The notes under the pieces are model-generated. The model made no database searches, was not told where the DNA came from, and saw only the letters and a program-made list of their open reading frames with translations. The position numbers were made by a program, and so were the translations under genes. A DNA stretch of 64,000 bases from Marinimicrobium sp050113635 (GTDB taxonomy: Bacteria > Pseudomonadota > Gammaproteobacteria > Pseudomonadales > Cellvibrionaceae), in NCBI RefSeq assembly GCF_050113635.1, contig NZ_JBNJLT010000001.1, positions 248,001 to 312,000 on the forward strand. The letters run 5' to 3'. The stretch's first letter is position 1, and the number at the start of each line of letters is the position of its first letter. Below are positions 7,295 through 15,808 of this stretch, in pieces.

Positions 7295-9440
7295 CCATCA
7301 TTTCACCGCCATCCAGGCTGCTGTTGACTCTGAAGCTGAAAACATAGTCGCCTGCCTCGGGCACGCTCAGGTACGATTCCGTTCCCGGCCCGGACGCAAA
7401 GGCCATTGGCTGCTCTTCTCCGATTCTCACCTCCGCACTGCCAGCAACCGCAAATTCATAGCGCCAGTCGTCACTGGCGAATTTGAAACCGTAGGTCGAC
7501 GCCTCATTTTCTGACACGATCACTTGATAAAGATCGTCTCCTTTGTAAGAGAAGGCTCGATCCGCGGGTGTTGCCGCGAAGTTATCCCCTCCAGTGTAAG
7601 AGCCTCGAATGAACATCGCGCTGCCCAGCGGCCCATCGCCATCAACGCCGGGCAAGCCGCAGTCCGCCAGCGGCCCCTCCGGTTGCACCGGCTCGGCATC
7701 ACTGTCGCAGGCAGGCCCTTCGCTACTGGGTTTATTGACGCGCATAAACACGCCGGTGGTCGCGGGCACTTGAATTTCGTACTGACCGTCTGCTGGCTCA
7801 ATCACCTCGCCGCTGAGCGCATCAGTCAGGGTGCCTTCGCTGCCTAATGCACACGCACTCACGACGGTAGTGACCGGTTGGTCCGTGACGTTAAGCCAGT
7901 AAACCATCACATCGTCTTCGTAGCGTTTGTAGTCGGCGTATAACGCTGAAGCCACCTCGGCGGGCAAATTGATGGCGCTGCGCTCACCGCGATAAAGTGC
8001 CGGATGCTCGGCACGCAGATGCATCAACTCGGAGAGGTAATCCCGCAAGTCAGCTTGCGCGTCATTAGCCACAAAAGCGGGTTCCCCCGCCGCACGCGGT
8101 AACCCTTCGACCAAGCCGCTGGTGCGGGCCACATGATCATCGCACAGCCCTTGATCGGCGCAGTTGGCGGTTACGGCTTCGTCATAGCCAGGCACCTCCT
8201 GACCGATCTCTTCACCGTAATAGAGCGTAATGGGACCGCTATAGGCTGCCAGGAAACTGAAAGCGGCTTTATGCCTTGCCCAGTAAGCGTCCTCGTCCGG
8301 CTCGGCAATGCCGCCTCGCTGCAGTAAATCGCCAAAGCGCACCAGATCGTGATTGCCCAGGAAACCATTGGGAATCGCATGCGCCGGATAGTGTTCTCGG
8401 GTATTAAAACCGGCTCTCAACCGCGCAGCCACCGGGTTCGCGGTGCCACTTTCTTCCACCGCGAGTGTCTGCACTAAGGCGTAGCGCATCGGGAAATCAA
8501 ACGCTGAACATAACGCGGGCCGATCTTCCGGCCCATACGCCTCCGCTGCAATGTCGCTCTCACTTTTCCAGATTTCAGCCACCATATAACCCAGTGGGTT
8601 AACCGTGCGCCCTTCGGCGTTAACATAAGTCACTTCCGCCGACGCGTCTTCTACAGCGCGCCGTATTTCAACCCAGGCATCGAGCGGTACCTGGTACGCC
8701 TGATCGAGCCGCCAGCCGTCGATTTTCAATTCGCGAATCCAGTAGGTGGCCACGGTTTTGAAAAAGGCCAGATCTTCCGGATACTCCGCCAGCCGACCGG
8801 TACTTGCCACCGACTCACCCGTGGTGCTCACGCTCGCCCCCTCTGGAGAGGGGTAGCTCTCGGCATTGTTTTTAAAATGCCCAAACACGCCATCAAAGAA
8901 CACATAGAGGCCCAGTTCATGGGCAGTATCCACCAGCTCTCGAGCGTCATCCAGCGTGCCGAAATTGGGATCAATGGCAAAGTAGTTGCTGGCGTAGTAA
9001 CCAGTCGCATCGAGCCTGTCCGCCGCCAGGTCTTGGTCGGACAACGCCACACTGTCAAACACGGGCGTCAGCCAAATGGCGTTGAAACCCAGGCTTTTGA
9101 TATATTCCAGACTCTTAATAATACCGCGCAAATCACCACTGTGATGGCTGGTGCCATACCCGTCACCGTAGCCTATCCCCGGATCGCCATCGACAAACGC
9201 TTCCGTCATTACCTGATAAATCCTGAGGTTCATCGCTGTCTGGTAATTCGGGTTATCGCAGGTCAACACCGTCGGTTCATCGCGATCGCTATTATCCTCC
9301 TCATTTTCCGCAGGAGGGTTACCCGCTTCCGGGTTCTGGGTCGGCGGATCTGACGAGCCGCCACACCCGATGGATAGACTGGTGATCAGTAGGAGGACGA
9401 GAAGAAACCAATAGGAAGGACGAACGGTTGGCGTTTTCAT
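7278..9440 (-). CDS. GH13 alpha-amylase-family lipoprotein
   Basis: The protein has 720 residues. The signal peptide ends in a lipobox (SLSIGC), so it is a lipoprotein. A GH13 barrel follows: LGFNAIWLTPVF, the nucleophile in IDGWRLDQ (about residue 245), the acid/base in YMVAEIW (about 290) and the third acid in FLGNHD (about 360). A spacer of Pro/Glu/Asp residues separates lipobox and catalytic domain. After the barrel's beta-sandwich, the last ~120 residues form an extra beta-rich domain that may bind carbohydrate. It likely cleaves alpha-glucans at the cell surface. The start at 9440 has GGAG eight bases upstream. Two GCATACGTAT operators (9517-9555) lie upstream, suggesting LacI-type control. 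Confidence 0.87.
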   Translation of the reverse strand: MKTPTVRPSYWFLLVLLLITSLSIGCGGSSDPPTQNPEAGNPPAENEEDNSDRDEPTVLTCDNPNYQTAMNLRIYQVMTEAFVDGDPGIGYGDGYGTSHHSGDLRGIIKSLEYIKSLGFNAIWLTPVFDSVALSDQDLAADRLDATGYYASNYFAIDPNFGTLDDARELVDTAHELGLYVFFDGVFGHFKNNAESYPSPEGASVSTTGESVASTGRLAEYPEDLAFFKTVATYWIRELKIDGWRLDQAYQVPLDAWVEIRRAVEDASAEVTYVNAEGRTVNPLGYMVAEIWKSESDIAAEAYGPEDRPALCSAFDFPMRYALVQTLAVEESGTANPVAARLRAGFNTREHYPAHAIPNGFLGNHDLVRFGDLLQRGGIAEPDEDAYWARHKAAFSFLAAYSGPITLYYGEEIGQEVPGYDEAVTANCADQGLCDDHVARTSGLVEGLPRAAGEPAFVANDAQADLRDYLSELMHLRAEHPALYRGERSAINLPAEVASALYADYKRYEDDVMVYWLNVTDQPVTTVVSACALGSEGTLTDALSGEVIEPADGQYEIQVPATTGVFMRVNKPSSEGPACDSDAEPVQPEGPLADCGLPGVDGDGPLGSAMFIRGSYTGGDNFAATPADRAFSYKGDDLYQVIVSENEASTYGFKFASDDWRYEFAVAGSAEVRIGEEQPMAFASGPGTESYLSVPEAGDYVFSFRVNSSLDGGEMMVSQCP

Positions 9441-9516
9441 GGTGCTCACTCCAGGAACAAGGTTGTTATGATTAGTCAGGAGAATATTAGAAAGCGGCTT
9501 CGCCGAGCTCAATCCA

Positions 9517-9528
9517 CTGCATACGTAT
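9517..9528. promoter_or_regulatory. Operator half-site pair upstream of the GH13 gene, copy 1
   Basis: CTGCATACGTAT matches eleven of twelve positions around the centre of the perfect palindrome at 9538-9555. Their centres are 22 bp apart, two helical turns, which suits cooperative binding of a dimeric repressor. It is 77 bp upstream of the amylase start. Confidence 0.5.
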
Positions 9529-9537
9529 TCATCATCG

Positions 9538-9555
9538 GCTGCATACGTATGCAGC
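9538..9555. promoter_or_regulatory. Perfect 18-bp palindromic operator upstream of the GH13 gene
   Basis: GCTGCATACGTATGCAGC is fully palindromic with a central CG, the form of LacI-family operators for sugar regulons. It lies between the divergent amylase gene and the aldo/keto reductase gene. No regulator gene is in the immediate neighbourhood, so it would act in trans. Confidence 0.6.
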
Positions 9556-9673
9556 TAATTTATCTACCCAATAGCCACAAGCAATGAAAAAACCGCCCTC
9601 GTTCGGTTGAAATCCGTCCCCTCCAACGGCACCTATTACTGTTGAAACCATTGAGTATTAGAAGGAGAACCCC

Positions 9674-10489
9674 ATGAGTCGCACTCATCCCCTACCTTCC
9701 ATCGGCCTGGGAACCTTCCGTCTGAAGGGCCAGGACGTCAAGGACTCCATCAGCTCCGCTTTGCAGCTGGGCTACCGGCATATCGACACAGCGCAATTGT
9801 ACGGAAACGAGGAAGATGTCGGCGCCGCCATCCACGAGAGTGGTATTCCCAGGGAACAACTGTTTATTACCACCAAGGTGTGGCACGACCAGCTTTCCGG
9901 CAATCAGGTTATCGATTCACTGAAAACCAGTTTGAAGAAACTCGGCCTGGATTACGTGGATCTCGCCCTGATTCATTGGCCATCGCCCAACGATGAAGTG
10001 CCGATGAAGCACTACATCGCAAAACTGAACGAGGCACGGGAGCAGGGCTTAGCCAAACACATCGGCATCTCAAATTTTACGACCCGGCAAGTGAACGAAG
10101 CGCTTTCCGCACCGGGCGGAGAGAATCTGGTGACCAACCAGATCGAGGTACACCCATTCCTGGCCAACAAAAAGCTGATTCAGCACTGCCAGGACAAAGG
10201 GTTGCAAGTCACTGGTTATATGCCACTCGCTGTGGGCAAAGTGATGGAGGAGCCTGTGCTTAAGGAGATTGCCGGCGCACACGGAGTGACCGCCGCGCAA
10301 ATCGCACTGGCCTGGGTCGCTCAGCAGGACGTGGTGGTTATCCCCTCCTCAACCAAACCCAAGCACCAAAAAGCCAACCTGGAAGCGCTTGACATCACAT
10401 TAACGGAAGATGAGATTCGAAAAATCGACGCTCTGGACGCCGGCGAGCGTATCGCCAACCCGGACTTCGCGCCAGACTGGGACGAGTGA
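9674..10489 (+). CDS. Aldo/keto reductase (2,5-diketogluconate reductase type)
   Basis: The protein has 271 residues, the usual length for DkgA/DkgB. GYRHIDTAQLYGNEEDVG carries the catalytic Asp and Tyr, FITTKVWHDQ the Lys, and LIHWPSP the His of the AKR tetrad. The C-terminal VVIPSSTKPKHQKANLEA segment binds NADPH. It reduces small aldehydes or keto-sugars in the cytoplasm. A GAAGGAG ribosome site precedes the start. A strong hairpin terminator follows at 10513. Confidence 0.88.
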   Translation: MSRTHPLPSIGLGTFRLKGQDVKDSISSALQLGYRHIDTAQLYGNEEDVGAAIHESGIPREQLFITTKVWHDQLSGNQVIDSLKTSLKKLGLDYVDLALIHWPSPNDEVPMKHYIAKLNEAREQGLAKHIGISNFTTRQVNEALSAPGGENLVTNQIEVHPFLANKKLIQHCQDKGLQVTGYMPLAVGKVMEEPVLKEIAGAHGVTAAQIALAWVAQQDVVVIPSSTKPKHQKANLEALDITLTEDEIRKIDALDAGERIANPDFAPDWDE

Positions 10490-10512
10490 ATTGAGCAGTA
10501 AATGACGTGACG

Positions 10513-10541
10513 GAAGAGCCCGGCTTTACGCCGGGCTCTTC
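10513..10541. terminator. Bidirectional hairpin terminator
   Basis: GAAGAGCCCGGC and GCCGGGCTCTTC form a perfect 12-bp stem with a 5-nt TTTAC loop, followed by GTTTCTGG on the plus strand. It lies between two convergent genes and probably ends both the aldo/keto reductase transcript and that of the 1644-residue fusion. Confidence 0.8.
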
Positions 10542-10571
10542 GTTTCTGGCTTGTTATAGGTTTCTAGCGTG

Positions 10572-13500
10572 TTATTGCGACGTCCATTCAATGGCCTTGC
10601 GGATCATTTCTTCCATGTTCGGGTCTGAAAAGTTCGCATCCACATGACCCACGGCGGTGTAGAACACCCGGCCATTACCGACCTCGTTGGTGAAAATAAC
10701 CGGATGGTCTTCCACCGGATAATTGGACGCGTAGCTGGAGCGATCCAGAGTGCCCAGCACTTCCACATTAATGGCCCCACGAGGGTTGCTTTCCCAGAAA
10801 TACCACTCATCAGCCAGTACCCATTCAAGGCCGATGTGATCCACCAATGTATGCGCGGGGGTTTCGATATCCACCGTGGCCTCCGGAATGCCATCGCCGT
10901 GGTGAATAAACCGCGCTCCCGCCAACAGCGTATCGGTGTACCACGCCCAGCTGTGTTCGGTGTCCGCCGCCGAATGAGAGCCCACGTAGCCACCGCCATT
11001 TTCGATGTAATCCTGGAAAGCCGTTTTTTCAGCGCTACTGAAAATATCTCCGGTGGTGTTCATAAACACCACCGTTGAGTACTGGGCCAGACTCGCGGCA
11101 TTGAATACACTGGAATCCTCTGTAGCAGTCACCGAGAAACCATGCTCATCGGCAATGCGCTCCACCATAGCGATCCCCGCAGGAATGGAGCCATGGCGGA
11201 AACCGGAAGTTTTGGAGAACACCAGCACGCTCGGACAATCGTTACCGCACACCACATTGAACCGGGCATGACGGGGTACACTCACGGCCGCTCCGCTACT
11301 ATCCACCAGAGTGACGCTCAACTCGTGCGCCCCCGTGGATAAGATCCCCAGATTAACAGGAGCCGTGGTGTTTACGGTGACCGGGGTTTCGTCATCCAGC
11401 GTGTAACGGTAACCGCCACCGTTCGACAACCAACTGCTGTCTGACAGATTGACTTCCAGAGATACGTCAGCCGCATCGGACAGTGTTGCTCCAGCCACTG
11501 GAGAAACGATGTCGATCATCGGCAGACCCGCATCCGCATACAGGCCGAACACCGACACTTCAAACAACGAATAGCCGTACGCCGCCAGTGCCCGCTCCGT
11601 ACCCGTGATGCGAAGGTAGCGACCGGGGTCACCATTCAGCGATACGATATCCTGCCCGCCGGTGCCGTTGTCTTCGGTATACACCGGCTCCCAGTTCTGT
11701 CCATCACTGGAGACGGAAATGTGATATTCGGTGGCAAACGCGCCCTCCCAGTCAAGCACCAGCCGGGTGAAATACACATCGTCACCCATATCCAGCTCCA
11801 GATATTGTGGGTCCACCTGATGTTCACTTTCCCATCGGCTGGCAGGGTCACCATCGATCACATTCGCCGCGCTGCCCTCGCCACTGGAAGCGGTGACCAA
11901 CAACGGCGTCAATTGCTCCGGTGCTGGAACCGGACCCGTAGTGTCGCCCTCGCCACCGCCGTACACACTGAATTCCCACAGGGAATAGCCATAAGGCAAG
12001 GCGCGTTCTGTGCCGGTCAGGCGCACGTAACGCCCGTTGCCACTGACGGTAATGTCCTCGACACCCCCCTCGCCATTAGTGGTGGAATACAGAACGTTCC
12101 AGTCGTTGCCATTATCGGAAACCTCAATCACATAACCCGTGGCATACGCCGCTTCCCAGTTGAGCACGATCCGGCTGAGTGGGTACGACGCTCCGAGATC
12201 AACCTGTATAGATTCGTTCGCGGTATGTTCACTGCTCCACCGCGTATTCGGATCTCCATCCACAGCGCTTTCCGCCACATAGGGGCCTTCCTCGGACGAG
12301 GCACTGACGGGTTGACCGAGTGACAGCAACTCGTTCCCGCCGCTGCCGCCAGAGTCCGTCGCCTCTGCGCTGAACACCTCAAACTCCCAGAGCGAATAAC
12401 CCCAGATGGTGCCCCGGGCCGTGCCCGTCAAACGCAAGTAACGATAGTCGCCGGACAGGCCTTCAATGATTTCTTCCCCGCCAGTGCCGCCGGTATGCTC
12501 ATACACCACCTCCCAGTTATTGCCATCTACCGAACCTTCAATCGTATAGGCTTCAGCATAAGCGGCTTCCCAGAGCAAACGGATGCTGTGCAGCGGGTAG
12601 GACTCACCAAGATCAATGGTCAGTGTTTGAGGATCGCTTGCTTCGCTCGACCAGCGCGTGTCCGGATTGCCATCCGTTGCATTGCTGCCGACATAATCGC
12701 CTTCCACGGAAGAGGCCGTCACTGCGGCCCCTTGAGAGACCAGTACCGGTTCCACCGGATCGCCGCCACTGCCTCCATCGCCGAGGTTATTAATCCAGCG
12801 CTCCAGTACCTGAATGTACTCCGGGTGCTCAAGCGCTCGGCCCACTGGCGGCATTCGATCGCTGGGATCAACGCTTTTATCCCGAATGTACAAAATGGAA
12901 TCTGCCGCTACACCCGGATGCACCACTTCCGCATTGTCAATGCCATAGTCGTTCAGGTAGTTGCGGATACCCGTGGTTTCTTCCCCCACCATCTGCATGT
13001 TGGACAGAGAGGTGTTGTAGCGTGCATCCCATTGAGACCCGCCGTTACCGGTGCCGTGACAGTGCGCACAGTTGGCGTCCAGGTATGACCTCACTCGCTG
13101 TTCATCCGTGGCGCTGGCATCGTCAATGGAAACCATATGATCAAAACCGTCAACCTCCGCATTATTAAACGAGGGCGCAAACACCGCGAGGTTATTCCAA
13201 TGCACCAGTTGATTTTCTGAGCCGGCACCCGGATACAAGAAGTCCTGATTGAGCTGACGGGTGTTCAGGCCCAGCAGTTGGCTGGATTGCGGGTTATGGC
13301 ATTCCAGGCACTGCGTCGGACTCGGGTAAGCCCACGTTTGGGTCCAGGTAGAGCCATCAGCATCGGTAATAATAATGTCTTCCAGCAACTCCGCCGTAAG
13401 AAGCTCGGCATCGCTGTTGTCCTCACGCCACTTGTACGTGACGCCATAAACGCGTCCGTTGGCCTGCACCACCAGCAAACGGGTTTCCAGCCGCTGTGTA

Positions 13501-15506
13501 AGAAATGTATTGCCATTGAGCAGCGGCAGTTCGAAGTGCTTGACCGCGACGGTGCCCTGCGGGAACGACCAGTTCTCTGTCGCATGCCAGTCAATGTGCG
13601 TATCCTCCGGTAATGAAAGCCAGCGTTGTTTGAGCGCTCGATCCGACCAGAGCTTCGCATTGGGTTCGTAGGGGATCAGGTGATCACTCGGAACCAGGGC
13701 GGCCGTGTCAGAAAACGCCCCGGTCTGGGACAACAGCAGCGGTACGCCGGTAAAGTTCGCATCCAACTCGCGCGGCATATTGAGGTACGCGTGCTCGGTT
13801 AATTCCGCAGGCTCTTCGGATTCATCCCCATAAATGGCAAACTCCAGGATGGAGTGTCCATAGGCCCCCATACCACGCTCGGTGCCGGTAATACGGACAA
13901 AACGATAGGCCGTTTGTGTCTCGATAATATGCAACCTGGAGCCACCAGAACCGGCCGTTTCCTCAGTCAGAATATCCCAGGTACTGCCATCCATTGAACC
14001 TTCAATCACATACTTGGAGCTATAGGCCCCTTCCCACTCAATGGCCACGGAGCTAATAGCGGAGGCTTCGGCCAATTCGACGGTCAGCGCTTGCGGATCG
14101 GACCATTCGCTTTCCCAGCGCGTGGTCGGATCACCATCGATGGCATACTGAGCCAGATTTCCACCGGTGGAGGAGGTCGCCGTTGCCGTGCCGGTTAACG
14201 CCAGATTCTCGCCCTCATCGCGATTGCCAATGTAATCAAAACGGTACAAAGCACCACCACCGTATGGCTCCTTGTCGCAGCACCCGGAGCCCCACTGCAA
14301 TACATACAACTGATGGGTCCGTGGGTCCAATTCCACATCAATCGCCCCTTGAAAGCCCTGGGTATTCAGCGGCATTTCGCTGGCAACCGGGGGCGTTTGT
14401 GGGGACGCCGGATCCAAGGTGAAAAAACGGCTGCTGTTAAAATCCCAGAAAATCAGCTTGCCATTGTAGAAAGCGGGCAACTTGAATTCGTTGCTGATGG
14501 ATTCATCAACTCGATACACTGGCCCCGCCATGGTAGCGCGGTGCAACACGGTCCACAGTGCGCTGGTGGCATTCGGGAGATGGGTCGCCCCGGTATTATC
14601 CGACGCATTATTCACGAGATTATTCGGATCAAAGCCCGCGTAGGGTTCGTTTAGCCCGATGATGTAGGGCCAGCCATAGTTGCCGGCAGCGCATATTTCA
14701 TTGAGTTCATCCATGCCCATCGGGCCTTCTGCGCTGGCGGCATTGGCATCGGGTCCGATGTCGCCCACGTAAAGACAGCCGGTCAGTGGGTCAATGTTCA
14801 TCCGGTAAGGATTGCGAAAACCCATGGCGTAAATTTCAGGGCGATGCAGTGCATCACCGGCAAACAGGTTATCGCTGGGAATCGTGTAGCCACCGGCGCT
14901 GGTGGGCGTAATGCGCAATACCTTGCCTCGCAAGTCATTGGTGTTTGCCGAGGTGCCTTGAGCGGCCGGCTGAAAATAACCACCAGCGGCTTTGTTATCC
15001 CCGGTCGTGATAATGAGGTTGCCATCATTATCAAACAATAACGTACCGCCCATATGGCCATGGGCTTCATCCCCCGTGGTCCATTCAAGCAATACGGATT
15101 CAGAGGCCAGATCCAGCGAATTATCCGGGTTGACGGTGTAGCGGGACACACGGGTCAAACTGCCCGGTGCGGTGTATTGGAAGTACACATAGCTGTTCGA
15201 GGTAAAAGCCGGGTCGAGCGCCATGCTCAACAAACCGTCTTCAAATTCACACCGCACATTGGGTACAGTGGCCGTCAACACTGGCGTACCGACGTCCAGG
15301 TCCCAGCCATAAAAACCGCCACACTTACTGGCAATAAATACCCGGCCATCTTCGGCAATCTCAAATTCCATTGGAAGGTCGAGTCCATCCGCCACGACTT
15401 CTCTCTGGAAGTCCGAAGCGCTGGGCTCACTTTGTGAGAACACCGGGGAGGCAAACAGGCAAACCGTCCAAACGGCCGCCGGAGTAATGAGTCTTTTTAT
15501 CTGCAT
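10572..15506 (-). CDS. Exported multidomain fusion: PQQ-type sugar dehydrogenase, F5/8C, dihaem cytochrome, three F5/8C, Ig-like, ThuA
   Basis: The protein has 1644 residues. Approximate order: signal peptide (1-25, ending SPVFSQ); glucose/sorbosone-dehydrogenase propeller (30-430; HGHMGGTLLFDNDGNLIITTGD, YAMGFRNPYRMNIDP); F5/8C domain 1 (435-560); a dihaem cytochrome domain (570-907) with haem motifs CLECH (about 735) and CAHCH (about 814); F5/8C domains 2-4 (about 915-1040, 1055-1175, 1195-1320), each with a DGDP.TRW-type signature; an Ig-like segment (1325-1420); and a C-terminal ThuA domain (about 1420-1644; KTSGFRHGSIP, GGGYVGSHSAAD). It should be periplasmic or extracellular, oxidising a sugar while bound to a polysaccharide and passing electrons to its own haems. 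The ThuA domain suggests keto-sugar chemistry. The substrate is unknown. Confidence 0.83.
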   Translation of the reverse strand: MQIKRLITPAAVWTVCLFASPVFSQSEPSASDFQREVVADGLDLPMEFEIAEDGRVFIASKCGGFYGWDLDVGTPVLTATVPNVRCEFEDGLLSMALDPAFTSNSYVYFQYTAPGSLTRVSRYTVNPDNSLDLASESVLLEWTTGDEAHGHMGGTLLFDNDGNLIITTGDNKAAGGYFQPAAQGTSANTNDLRGKVLRITPTSAGGYTIPSDNLFAGDALHRPEIYAMGFRNPYRMNIDPLTGCLYVGDIGPDANAASAEGPMGMDELNEICAAGNYGWPYIIGLNEPYAGFDPNNLVNNASDNTGATHLPNATSALWTVLHRATMAGPVYRVDESISNEFKLPAFYNGKLIFWDFNSSRFFTLDPASPQTPPVASEMPLNTQGFQGAIDVELDPRTHQLYVLQWGSGCCDKEPYGGGALYRFDYIGNRDEGENLALTGTATATSSTGGNLAQYAIDGDPTTRWESEWSDPQALTVELAEASAISSVAIEWEGAYSSKYVIEGSMDGSTWDILTEETAGSGGSRLHIIETQTAYRFVRITGTERGMGAYGHSILEFAIYGDESEEPAELTEHAYLNMPRELDANFTGVPLLLSQTGAFSDTAALVPSDHLIPYEPNAKLWSDRALKQRWLSLPEDTHIDWHATENWSFPQGTVAVKHFELPLLNGNTFLTQRLETRLLVVQANGRVYGVTYKWREDNSDAELLTAELLEDIIITDADGSTWTQTWAYPSPTQCLECHNPQSSQLLGLNTRQLNQDFLYPGAGSENQLVHWNNLAVFAPSFNNAEVDGFDHMVSIDDASATDEQRVRSYLDANCAHCHGTGNGGSQWDARYNTSLSNMQMVGEETTGIRNYLNDYGIDNAEVVHPGVAADSILYIRDKSVDPSDRMPPVGRALEHPEYIQVLERWINNLGDGGSGGDPVEPVLVSQGAAVTASSVEGDYVGSNATDGNPDTRWSSEASDPQTLTIDLGESYPLHSIRLLWEAAYAEAYTIEGSVDGNNWEVVYEHTGGTGGEEIIEGLSGDYRYLRLTGTARGTIWGYSLWEFEVFSAEATDSGGSGGNELLSLGQPVSASSEEGPYVAESAVDGDPNTRWSSEHTANESIQVDLGASYPLSRIVLNWEAAYATGYVIEVSDNGNDWNVLYSTTNGEGGVEDITVSGNGRYVRLTGTERALPYGYSLWEFSVYGGGEGDTTGPVPAPEQLTPLLVTASSGEGSAANVIDGDPASRWESEHQVDPQYLELDMGDDVYFTRLVLDWEGAFATEYHISVSSDGQNWEPVYTEDNGTGGQDIVSLNGDPGRYLRITGTERALAAYGYSLFEVSVFGLYADAGLPMIDIVSPVAGATLSDAADVSLEVNLSDSSWLSNGGGYRYTLDDETPVTVNTTAPVNLGILSTGAHELSVTLVDSSGAAVSVPRHARFNVVCGNDCPSVLVFSKTSGFRHGSIPAGIAMVERIADEHGFSVTATEDSSVFNAASLAQYSTVVFMNTTGDIFSSAEKTAFQDYIENGGGYVGSHSAADTEHSWAWYTDTLLAGARFIHHGDGIPEATVDIETPAHTLVDHIGLEWVLADEWYFWESNPRGAINVEVLGTLDRSSYASNYPVEDHPVIFTNEVGNGRVFYTAVGHVDANFSDPNMEEMIRKAIEWTSQ

Positions 15507-15808
15507 AACGATCTCCGAAGCGATAGCGCCCCGTCATCCCGATGGGGCCGGTGCTGGAACCGGTGCATCCCTGAGGTTTTTTATTGATTCGCCGGGCCGG
15601 AACGCCGCCCGGCAACAGTATAGACACGGATAGCGGCACACGAATGGCAACCCGGTCCGACTCGTCGCATCAATAAACCGTTTTGACGAATAATGCGGTA
15701 ATCAGTGCCACCAACCCGTCACTCAACACCCTGCGCTATACTGTCGCGAGGGGTATTACAACGTCATAAAAGCCCCGGTGTTTATCAACCAACGTAGAGG
15801 TTTTCATC
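15507..15808. other. Divergent intergenic region
   Basis: This 302-bp region separates the fusion gene and the dehydratase gene, which are transcribed away from each other. I see a TATACT box near 15736 that could be the -10 of the dehydratase promoter but no convincing -35, and no palindromic operator or structured RNA. Confidence 0.4.
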
